In this document: in pieces, positions 54,296 to 61,307 of the stretch
Layout: every line of letters starts with the position of its first letter
Numbering within the stretch: the first letter of the stretch is position 1
Assembly: GCA_022828225.1 (NCBI GenBank)
Contig: JAJEJG010000016.1
Span: 1-61,307 of the forward strand
Length of the DNA: 61,307 bases
From: Nitrospirales bacterium
Lineage (GTDB): Bacteria > Nitrospirota > Nitrospiria > Nitrospirales > UBA8639
Reading direction: 5' to 3'
Translations under genes and position numbers: made by a program
The notes under the pieces: generated by a model
Databases searched by the model: none
The model's input: only the letters and a program-made list of their open reading frames with translations
Told to the model about the DNA's origin: nothing

Positions 54296-57200
54296 GTGAA
54301 AATCGAACGCCGTTTCACCCGAGTCGAAGAATCTCCATACGAAGGGATTCCTTTTTCCACGCGGTCTTCAGAAATCAGGAATCCGGACGGTTCCGTTGTA
54401 TTCCATCTCGATGACATACAGGTCCCGGATCAGTGGTCACAACTGGCCGTGGACATTCTGGCCCAAAAATATTTCCGGAAAGCCGGCGTGCCGCAGGTCG
54501 ATGCTGATGGGCACCCCATCAAGGATGAACAAGGGAACCCCGTCACGGGCGGCGAACGTGATGCCCGGCAGGTGTTTCATCGCTTGGCGGGCTGCTGGAC
54601 ACAATGGGGCGAGACCCACGGGTATTTCGACACGGACCAGGATGCCCGGACCTTTTATGCCGAACTGTGTTACATGCTGGCCAGACAAATGGCCGCCCCC
54701 AATTCACCGCAATGGTTCAATACGGGCCTGCATTATGCCTACGGCATCAGCGGCCCCTCGCAAGGGCATTTTTTCGTCGATCCCCGCACCCGGAAACTAA
54801 AACAGTCCAAAAACGCCTACGAACGGCCTCAAGTTCACGCCTGCTTCATCCAATCCGTAGGTGACGACCTCGTCAACGACGGAGGAATTATGGACCTGTG
54901 GGTCCGCGAGGCCCGCTTGTTCAAATACGGGTCCGGCACGGGCACCAACTTTTCCCGGCTCAGAGGAGAAAACGAGCCGTTGTCGGGTGGAGGAAAATCC
55001 TCCGGGCTGATGTCCTTCCTACGGATCGGAGACCGGGCGGCGGGTGCGATCAAATCGGGCGGCACCACCCGGCGGGCCGCCAAAATGGTGTGCCTGGATC
55101 TGGACCATCCCGATATCGAAGAGTTCATCGACTGGAAGGTGATCGAAGAACAGAAGGTAGCCGCCATGGTGACCGGATCCAAGATCTGCGCCGGTCAGTT
55201 GAACGCCGTCCTGAAAGCCTGCCATCAAAAAAATGTCGACGGTCCCGATACGGTCGAAATCGACCCCGAACGCAACCGTCCGCTCAAGGAGGCCGTCCGC
55301 GCGGCTCGTCAAGCCAGTGTGCCCGAGGCCTATATCCAACGGGTCTTTGCCTATGCCCAGGAAGGCTATACCCATTTCGTGTTTCATGAATATGATACGA
55401 ACTGGGACAGCAAAGCCTACCAAACGGTATCCGGACAAAACTCCAACAACAGCATTCGCGTGCCCAACGGATTTTTTGATGCGCTCCGGCAGGACGGCGA
55501 ATGGCAACTCACCCGCCGGACGGACGGAGCCGTAGCCAAAACGCTCAAGGCCAAGGATCTGTGGGATCGCATCTGTTGGGCGGCCTGGATGTGTGCCGAC
55601 CCGGGCATTCAATACGATACCACGATCAATGAATGGCACACGTGCCCGGAGGACGGGCGCATCAACGCCTCCAATCCGTGCAGCGAATACATGTTCCTGG
55701 ATGATACCGCGTGCAACCTCGCGTCTCTGAACCTGGGCGCCTTCATGACGCCGGACGGTGAATTCGACGTTTCGGCGTATCGACACGCCATCCGGCTCTG
55801 GACGATCGTCCTGGAAATCAGCGTACTCATGGCGGGGTTCCCGAGCAGACCCATCGCCGAAAAGAGTTTTCACTTCAGAACGCTGGGGCTGGGATATGCC
55901 AATCTCGGATCCCTGCTCATGCGCAAGGGTATTGCCTACGATTCTCCCAAGGCATTGGCGATCTGCGGGGCCCTGACCGCGATCCTGACCGGCGAAGCCT
56001 ATGCTGCTTCAGCGGAGATGGCGGCGGAACTCGGCCCGTTCCCCGGGTTTAAGAAAAACCGCGAGCCGATGCTGCGAGTCATGCGAAACCATCGAAGGGC
56101 CGCGTATCAGGCCAAACCTGACGATTATGAAGGCCTGACGATTGCGCCGAACGGCATTGACTCGGCTACCGCTCCCGCCGCACTGGTCCGGGCCGCGCAG
56201 GAGACCTGGGACCGCGCCATCGAATTGGGCGAAGCCCACGGATTCAGAAACGCGCAGGCCACGGTGATCGCCCCCACGGGCACCATCGGGTTAGTCATGG
56301 ACTGTGATACGACGGGGATCGAACCCGACTTTGCGCTCGTCAAATTCAAGAAACTGGCCGGCGGCGGTTATTTCAAGATCATTAATCAAAGCCTGCCCCC
56401 GGCGTTAAAGGGACTGGGCTATTCCCAGCAGCAGATCAACGACATCATCACCTATGCCACGGGCACCCGGACCCTGAAACAGGCTCCGTTCCTGAATCAT
56501 GAATCACTCCGCGCCAAGGGGTTTACCCCGGAAGTGCTCGATCGCCTGGAAGCGACGTTGGACGAGGTTTTTGAAATTCAATTCGCTTTCAATAAATGGA
56601 CGTTGGGTGAGGAGTTCTGCCGTGACGTCCTCGGCTTCTCCGACGACCAACTCAACGATCCCCAGTTCACGATTCTCAACGCGTTGGGCTTTACCCAGGA
56701 AGAAATTCTCGCGGCCAATGACTTTTGCTGCGGGACCATGACGATAGAAAAGGCGCCGCACCTCAAAGACGAACACCTTCCGATTTTCGACTGCGCCAAC
56801 CGGTGCGGTCGCATCGGGAAACGGTTCATCTCCACGCAGGCGCACATCCGGATGATGGCCGCGGCCCAGCCGTTCATCAGCGGAGCCATCAGCAAGACCA
56901 TCAACATGCCTTCGGATTCCACGGTCAGGGACGCGGAAGACGCGTACCTCATGGGATGGCAGCAGATGCTCAAGGCCGTGGCCTTGTATCGGGACGGGTC
57001 CAAACTGAGCCAGCCCCTCAACGCCTCGACGGACCCGGTCGAAAAATCCGAACGTCATGACGACGTCATGAAGGCGGCCCAGCAGGTGACGGAACGGGTG
57101 ATGGTCCGGTATCTCGCCAAACGTCGCCCGCTTCCCTCACGACGCGGGGGATATACGCAAAAGGCCATGATCGGCGGCCACAAGATCTATCTCCGCACCG

Positions 57201-57829
57201 GGGAATACGAGGATGGGACGCTCGGGGAAATCTTTCTGGACATGCACAAGGAAGGCGCGGCGTTTCGCAGCCTGATGAACTGTTTTGCCATTGCCATATC
57301 CTTGGGCCTCCAACACGGCGTACCCCTCGAAGAATTCGTCGAGGCCTTCCTGTTCACTCGCTTCGAACCCAACGGCCCGGTCAACCTCAACGACCACATC
57401 AAAATGTCGACCTCGATCATCGACTACATCTTCCGTGAATTGGCGATTACCTATCTGGACAAGAAGGAACTCGCGCAGGTCAACCAGGACGACCTGCGCG
57501 GGGATTCGGTCAAACAGGACCCCGAATGCACCGACGACGAACCGGCCGATCCCCGGACCATCACGACGACGGCCATCGATCCGGAACTGTTTCCCGCAAG
57601 GCAACGCATTCAAGGAGACGGCGGGAACGGCAACGGCCAGGGCAACGGAAAAGTCGCACACAAAATCGAGTTGAAACGGGAAACACTCACCTATGCGACT
57701 GAGATAGAGACGGCGTTTCAAAAAGGGTTTGAAGGCGACCCGTGCCCCAATTGCAAACAATTCAAATTAGTCCGCAACGGGATGTGCCTGGTCTGCAGAA
57801 ACTGTGGTGAAACCACGGGGTGTTCGTAA
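54296..57829 (+). CDS. nrdJ: adenosylcobalamin-dependent (class II) ribonucleotide reductase
   Basis: 1177 residues, the long form of NrdJ. It reduces ribonucleotides to deoxyribonucleotides using adenosylcobalamin in place of a tyrosyl or glycyl radical. Core motifs are present: [21 protein letters not shown] (about 459-479, active-site Cys and Glu region), [21 protein letters not shown] (about 660) and the substrate/effector-loop sequence [12 protein letters not shown] (about 217). A C-terminal four-Cys zinc ribbon (CPNC, then CLVCRNC) closes the protein. GTG at 54296 with GGAGG ten bases upstream. It makes the cell's DNA precursors dependent on B12. Confidence 0.95.
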   Translation: MKIERRFTRVEESPYEGIPFSTRSSEIRNPDGSVVFHLDDIQVPDQWSQLAVDILAQKYFRKAGVPQVDADGHPIKDEQGNPVTGGERDARQVFHRLAGCWTQWGETHGYFDTDQDARTFYAELCYMLARQMAAPNSPQWFNTGLHYAYGISGPSQGHFFVDPRTRKLKQSKNAYERPQVHACFIQSVGDDLVNDGGIMDLWVREARLFKYGSGTGTNFSRLRGENEPLSGGGKSSGLMSFLRIGDRAAGAIKSGGTTRRAAKMVCLDLDHPDIEEFIDWKVIEEQKVAAMVTGSKICAGQLNAVLKACHQKNVDGPDTVEIDPERNRPLKEAVRAARQASVPEAYIQRVFAYAQEGYTHFVFHEYDTNWDSKAYQTVSGQNSNNSIRVPNGFFDALRQDGEWQLTRRTDGAVAKTLKAKDLWDRICWAAWMCADPGIQYDTTINEWHTCPEDGRINASNPCSEYMFLDDTACNLASLNLGAFMTPDGEFDVSAYRHAIRLWTIVLEISVLMAGFPSRPIAEKSFHFRTLGLGYANLGSLLMRKGIAYDSPKALAICGALTAILTGEAYAASAEMAAELGPFPGFKKNREPMLRVMRNHRRAAYQAKPDDYEGLTIAPNGIDSATAPAALVRAAQETWDRAIELGEAHGFRNAQATVIAPTGTIGLVMDCDTTGIEPDFALVKFKKLAGGGYFKIINQSLPPALKGLGYSQQQINDIITYATGTRTLKQAPFLNHESLRAKGFTPEVLDRLEATLDEVFEIQFAFNKWTLGEEFCRDVLGFSDDQLNDPQFTILNALGFTQEEILAANDFCCGTMTIEKAPHLKDEHLPIFDCANRCGRIGKRFISTQAHIRMMAAAQPFISGAISKTINMPSDSTVRDAEDAYLMGWQQMLKAVALYRDGSKLSQPLNASTDPVEKSERHDDVMKAAQQVTERVMVRYLAKRRPLPSRRGGYTQKAMIGGHKIYLRTGEYEDGTLGEIFLDMHKEGAAFRSLMNCFAIAISLGLQHGVPLEEFVEAFLFTRFEPNGPVNLNDHIKMSTSIIDYIFRELAITYLDKKELAQVNQDDLRGDSVKQDPECTDDEPADPRTITTTAIDPELFPARQRIQGDGGNGNGQGNGKVAHKIELKRETLTYATEIETAFQKGFEGDPCPNCKQFKLVRNGMCLVCRNCGETTGCS

Positions 57830-57847
57830 ACCAAGGAGGTTCCAACA

Positions 57848-58222
57848 GTGTTCCAATTTGGTATGCAATCGATGCATGACCGCGTTGTTGCTATTGCGGC
57901 ACAGCAATGGAGTGATCCGGCGCGACACGCAATTACGACGAACCCGGGAGGACAAAAAAACCTTTCAGTGGGTTCAGAAAAACTTTATCCCGACATTATC
58001 GGTTGGAAGCGAGATTTAGGTCGTGAAGTTGCTCTATGGATTGCTGAAGTCGAAACGACAGATTCCATTGCTTCGGAAGACGCATGGAACCAATGGAAGA
58101 AATATTCGAACCTCAAGATTCCCTTTTATCTCATTGTCCCCAAAGGATACCTGAGATACGCCAAAACTCTTACCACGATGGCGAACATCTATGTTTCGGG
58201 AATCTACGAATATCAATTATAA
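57848..58222 (+). CDS. unassigned protein downstream of nrdJ (possible PD-(D/E)XK relic)
   Basis: 124 residues, soluble. GTG at 57848 has AAGGAGG eight bases upstream, a very strong ribosome-binding site, so translation is likely. It lies 18 bp after nrdJ, possibly in the same operon. The segment YPDIIGWKRDLGREVALWIAEVET has a P48-D49 then E67-x-E69 arrangement, similar to nuclease active sites but with Glu in place of the usual Lys. No named family recognised. Confidence 0.6.
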   Translation: MFQFGMQSMHDRVVAIAAQQWSDPARHAITTNPGGQKNLSVGSEKLYPDIIGWKRDLGREVALWIAEVETTDSIASEDAWNQWKKYSNLKIPFYLIVPKGYLRYAKTLTTMANIYVSGIYEYQL

Positions 58223-58248
58223 TTGGAATCTCTTATGATTGACGGACC

Positions 58249-59145
58249 TTACTTCACGTCCATCGCACAACGAAATCCGATCGTCAGGTCATTCGCGTCA
58301 ATGGGGAAATTGGGTTCGGCGCTCCGCCTCGCCGTCACTTTCAGCCACTTCGGCGGATCTTCCCACGACCCGCCTCGATAGATTTTCCGCTCACCCTCAG
58401 CGGGTCCGGGCGGGTTTTTCTCCGGGCTCTCTTCGTAATACGTTCGGTCATACCAATCCGCCACCCATTCCGACGCATTCCCCGCCATGTGGTATAGCCC
58501 ATAGGGACTCTTCGTCCCCTCCTTCAATCCGTGGCGGATACTCATACCGGTCACCCCGCTTTTCACGGGCGCCAAGGTCGTTTCATAGCTGACCCATCCG
58601 GTCGTGCCGAAGTTGTACCGGGCAATATCCACAAACGGCTGCATGTGCCCCCAAGGGTACCGGCGGCCGTCGGTACCACGGGCAGCCTTCTCCCATTCGG
58701 CTTCGGTCGGCAGCCTCTTGCCCGCCCATTCGCAATAGGCTTTCGCGCTGTCCCACGCCATGCCCACGGCCGGACGATCTTTCGCCTCTTCAAGAGCCGC
58801 ATAGTCATCCCACAAGGGAGGCAAATCGTGGTTGGTCTCATCCAGAAACTTCTGATAGCGCTCCATCGTCAGTTCAAATTGATCGATATAATAACTGTCC
58901 AGCAGGACCGTATGTTCAGGACGTTCATTCCTCGACCCGTCATTGGCCCCCATCAGAAACTCCCCTTCGGGAATCTTGATCATCGGAGCCCCATCCTTCC
59001 CCTCGATTATCTCGAAGTTGGATTCGATCGGAGGTTCACCTGACTCATATTTCCATTCGGCTTCTGCCGGATGCCATCCCAGGACCATCCCCGTCAGTCC
59101 GATGACCACGGTCAACCATGCTCCACGCTGTTTGTGCCGATTCAT
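58249..59145 (-). CDS. SUMF1/FGE-sulfatase-domain protein, exported
   Basis: 298 residues. Signal peptide (about 1-29, ending AEAEW), then a formylglycine-generating-enzyme-like domain (about 50-295). Family motifs include KIPEGEFLMGAND, RLPTEAEWEKAARG, YPWG, GLYHMAGNASEWVADWY and YRGGSWED. No cysteine is placed as in true FGE, so it is probably a non-enzymatic or ergothioneine-like relative in the periplasm rather than a sulfatase maturase. No sulfatase gene is near. tRNA-Glu lies just upstream. Confidence 0.85.
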   Translation of the reverse strand: MNRHKQRGAWLTVVIGLTGMVLGWHPAEAEWKYESGEPPIESNFEIIEGKDGAPMIKIPEGEFLMGANDGSRNERPEHTVLLDSYYIDQFELTMERYQKFLDETNHDLPPLWDDYAALEEAKDRPAVGMAWDSAKAYCEWAGKRLPTEAEWEKAARGTDGRRYPWGHMQPFVDIARYNFGTTGWVSYETTLAPVKSGVTGMSIRHGLKEGTKSPYGLYHMAGNASEWVADWYDRTYYEESPEKNPPGPAEGERKIYRGGSWEDPPKWLKVTARRSAEPNFPIDANDLTIGFRCAMDVK

Positions 59146-59212
59146 GATGTTCCTCCGTCCCCGGCTCCACGACGAAGAGCCGCTGAAACAGGGTCCAGCG
59201 GCTGCTCTATAG

Positions 59213-59290
59213 TGGCGTCCCCAACGGGATTTGAACCCGTGTTGCCGGCTTGAAAGGCCGGCGTCCTAGGCCAGACTAGACGATGGGGAC
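59213..59290 (-). tRNA. tRNA-Glu (anticodon TTC)
   Basis: 78 nt including encoded CCA. Acceptor GTCCCCA/TGGGGAC, anticodon loop CTTTCAA in a GCCGG/CCGGC stem, T arm ACGGG-TTCAAAT-CCCGT. Confidence 0.97.
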
Positions 59291-59460
59291 ACGAAACGAA
59301 TGCTCGGAAAGAACGCATGGTAACAGGGGGGATCGGATCGAGTCAAACGACACCTTTGTTGATCGTGTTTCGGTTTCAAAGACGTTTCCAGCCCGACACG
59401 ATCACTCCCCCCTTAATGGGGAGTCGCAGAAACCAAGCCGGGAGGCGCAGGCTGAGGTTA

Positions 59461-59604
59461 AAGAACCTCTGATTTATTGTGATAGCGGGATGTAGGGCAA
59501 GACGTCCCGGAGCGAAACCCGAGGCTTATCAGAGAGATAGGTGAGGGTTGAGCGAGGACACAACGCAGCCATACGCCCGATAGTGCAAGAAATCAGAGGT
59601 TCCT
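59461..59604 (+). repeat. MITE-like element, copy D (complete)
   Basis: About 144 bp with ends AAGAACCTCTGATTT and AAATCAGAGGTTCCT, flanked by TA on both sides. It sits 13 bp from the predicted 3' end of rnpB. The rest of the 59291-59616 gap shows no gene. Confidence 0.87.
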
Positions 59605-59616
59605 TATTAAAAAGGT

Positions 59617-60060
59617 ACGGGGGTCGGTCGATAAGCCGGATTCTGTTCCGTATCGATCGTGCATACGGCGGTGACCATGTCTCTACGGCTCATGTTGCCA
59701 TAAGCCTCCAGCGACCTACCCGAGAACTTCGGCCGGGCCGGCCTCTCCCGAACGTCCTGACTCATCCTTGCACGCGACGTTTGCCGTGCGAAGGCAAGCA
59801 GGCCGTTCGGCGCGTCCTCCTATTTGGTCTTGCTCCGGGTGATGCTTGCCCTGCCATCCACGTCGCCGCGGACGCGGTGGGCTCTTACCCCACCATTTCA
59901 CCCTTACCCCGGGACCGATCCGAGGATGGTCCGGGGCGGTATATTTTCTGTGGCGCTCATGTCGGATTGCTCCGCCTGGGCGTTACCCAGCACCCTGCCC
60001 TGTGGAGTCCGGACTTTCCTCTCGCCCGGGACGGGCGAGCGGCCACCTGACCCACCCCCA
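59617..60060 (-). ncRNA. rnpB: RNase P RNA, bacterial type A
   Basis: The catalytic RNA that trims tRNA 5' leaders. On the minus strand the 5' part has GAGGAAAGTCCGGACTCC (the CR-I/P4 strand) and the 3' part has ACAGAATCCGGCTTATCGACC (the CR-V/P4 strand), both diagnostic. P1 can pair the first and last ~11 bases (GGGGG...CCCCC). The predicted length is about 440 nt, a little longer than E. coli M1 RNA (377). Ends are placed by P1 pairing and are approximate. Confidence 0.95.
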
Positions 60061-60129
60061 TACCGGGAACCATGATACGCAATGCCTGTGTCGGAAACAA
60101 GAGACCGGGAGAGAACGGGCAGGGAACGC

Positions 60130-60900
60130 TCACCCATCCATCTGTTCTTGAGCCACGGGTTCTTCGGTGCCCACGTCTTCAGGCGTGTCATGAAGCGCGG
60201 CTTCATAATACAAGATGCGATAGCAGTAGGGGCAAGTCAACAGGTCGTCGGCCCGCTTTACACTGGCGACCAACTGGGGAGGTATTTGTAATTGACACCC
60301 CTGGCAGGTTTCACCTTGGACGGTGGCCACCACCACGAGCTTCATGGAAGACTTGAGCATGGAGTATCGATGATGGACCCGTTTTTCCAGCGAGACGATC
60401 AGGCCTTGCTTTTGTCGCTCGATCTCTGCGACCTCATCAGCCAGTTTCGCCGATAAGACCTCCAGCTCACCCTTTTCCCGTTCCAGGGTCTGGGTAAGTT
60501 CCTGAAGCAGGGTTTCGACTTCGTCCAATTCCTTCCGCTTCTCTTCCCCCCGCTCCATGGCCATGAGGACCCGTTCTTCCAGGCCATCCTTTTTCTTGTT
60601 GGCCAGTTCAAGTTCAAACAAATGGGCCTGATATTCTTTGTTCGTCTTCAACTCGTTCAACCGCCCACGCATTTTCTGGACGTGACTCTCGTGCGCGCTC
60701 AAGTCATCTTCGCTGCTGCGCCGCTCCGCCGCAATGGTCTCCAGCATGGCCTTCAGGTCTTCCGCGCGCTTCCGCGCCCGGTCGACCGGCGATTGGGCCG
60801 CGTGAAGCCGTTCGGGAATCTGTTGTTGTTGTTTTTCGAGATCATGCAGCTTCAGATCAAGCTGCTGGAGTTGTACCAGGAGGGAAAGTTGAAAATTCAA
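60130..60900 (-). CDS. C4-type zinc-ribbon coiled-coil protein (COG1579 family)
   Basis: 256 residues. A long coiled coil (about 5-175, rich in Glu/Leu/Lys/Gln heptads) precedes a C-terminal zinc ribbon with CQGCQLQI and CPYCYRILY. The family is described as possibly nucleic-acid binding, and its chlamydial member is a flexible coiled-coil/zinc protein; function is not established. It starts at ATG 60900 and runs towards rnpB. Confidence 0.82.
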   Translation of the reverse strand: MNFQLSLLVQLQQLDLKLHDLEKQQQQIPERLHAAQSPVDRARKRAEDLKAMLETIAAERRSSEDDLSAHESHVQKMRGRLNELKTNKEYQAHLFELELANKKKDGLEERVLMAMERGEEKRKELDEVETLLQELTQTLEREKGELEVLSAKLADEVAEIERQKQGLIVSLEKRVHHRYSMLKSSMKLVVVATVQGETCQGCQLQIPPQLVASVKRADDLLTCPYCYRILYYEAALHDTPEDVGTEEPVAQEQMDG

Positions 60901-60979
60901 AAACGCCTCTGCGCGCGAGAAAGAAATGAACGATTCATGAGGAAATACTCTACCGTATCTATCCTGAAAATAGCAAAGT

Positions 60980-61056
60980 TGGTGGGCCCACCAGGACTTG
61001 AACCTGGGACCAACTGATTATGAGTCAGCCGCTCTGACCAACTGAGCTATGGGCCC
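60980..61056 (-). tRNA. tRNA with CAT anticodon, probably tRNA-Ile2
   Basis: 77 nt with encoded CCA. Acceptor GGGCCCA/TGGGCCC, anticodon stem CTGA/TCAG with loop CTCATAA (anticodon CAT). C4-G69 and C5-G68 pairs fit TilS-modified tRNA-Ile2; elongator tRNA-Met cannot be fully excluded from sequence alone. Confidence 0.85.
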
Positions 61057-61071
61057 ACGTTCGGTCACGCG

Positions 61072-61307
61072 TTAAAAGCCTTCGGCGAAACTGCGCAGTT
61101 TCTTGCTCCGGGTCGGGTGGCGGAGTTTGCGCAAGGCCTTCGCTTCGATCTGCCGGATCCGTTCCCGCGTCACCTCGAAGTCCTGCCCCACTTCCTCCAA
61201 CGTGTGGTCCGTCGCCTCCCCGATCCCGAACCGTTTCCGCAGCACCTTCTCCTCCCGCGCCGTCAACGATTCCAAGGATTTCCCGATGTGCCGCTGCAGG
61301 TCGTACC
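61072..61307 (-). CDS. rpoD: RNA polymerase primary sigma factor, C-terminus (partial)
   Basis: The 3' 78 codons of an rpoD-type gene that continues beyond the window. Region 4 is visible: [16 protein letters not shown] then [30 protein letters not shown], the -35-binding helix-turn-helix, and the tail SKKLRSF. The residues match primary sigma-70 rather than alternative factors. The start is outside the window. Confidence 0.95.
   Translation of the reverse strand, partial: YDLQRHIGKSLESLTAREEKVLRKRFGIGEATDHTLEEVGQDFEVTRERIRQIEAKALRKLRHPTRSKKLRSFAEGF

Overview
The window looks like chromosomal DNA of a GC-rich Gram-negative bacterium. It carries lipoprotein acylation and Lol export genes, a beta-barrel outer-membrane protein and class A RNase P RNA. 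A SmbP-like metal-binding protein, a five-haem cytochrome c, a B12-dependent ribonucleotide reductase and a DmeF-type Co/Ni exporter would suit a Nitrospira-like nitrifier (Nitrospirota). That assignment is inference from gene content; no 16S rRNA or nitrite oxidoreductase gene is present.

Layout. 1-8 kb: an SNF-type transporter, lnt, prfB (with a programmed +1 frameshift), lysS and lolC-lolD. 8-13.5 kb: an outer-membrane protein, an HhH lipoprotein, uppP, and a beta-class DNA methyltransferase convergent with a PD-(D/E)XK restriction enzyme that follows a nitrilase gene. 13.5-17.2 kb: a tight minus-strand block of HDAC-like deacetylase, pentahaem cytochrome, two-domain rhodanese and SmbP. 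17.6-25 kb: a TPR protein, threonine dehydratase, small hypotheticals, xerD, a TPR/periplasmic-binding fusion, a site-2 protease and trpS. 25-28.6 kb: gap-pgk-tpiA-secG. 28.9-35 kb: ilvE, then rplU-rpmA-obgE-proB-nadD-rsfS-bioB, in which rsfS appears to start at ATT. 35-44 kb: a giant FtsX-like permease, a LuxR-type regulator, dmeF, dihydroorotate dehydrogenase, an ABC ATPase, comF, an isolated mraZ, a RusA-like resolvase and a HEAT-repeat protein.

44-48.4 kb is an AT-richer defence island. It holds a DUF4258 toxin / MqsA-like antitoxin pair divergent from a three-gene operon: an XRE regulator, a TIR-APAZ protein and a catalytically dead short Argonaute (a SPARTA-type system). The two facing promoters each carry a palindrome laid over the promoter elements, and the island abuts a tRNA-Arg gene. 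This is the most interesting part of the window.

48.4-61.3 kb: tRNA-Arg, miaB, mtaB, a KtrB-type K+ transporter, class II nrdJ, a SUMF1-like protein, tRNA-Glu, rnpB, a zinc-ribbon coiled-coil protein, tRNA-Ile2 (CAT) and the 3' end of rpoD.

Four copies of a ~144-bp element with terminal inverted repeats (MITE-like) and several families of REP-like palindromes occupy the larger intergenic gaps; one palindrome supplies the C-terminus of the RusA-like gene.
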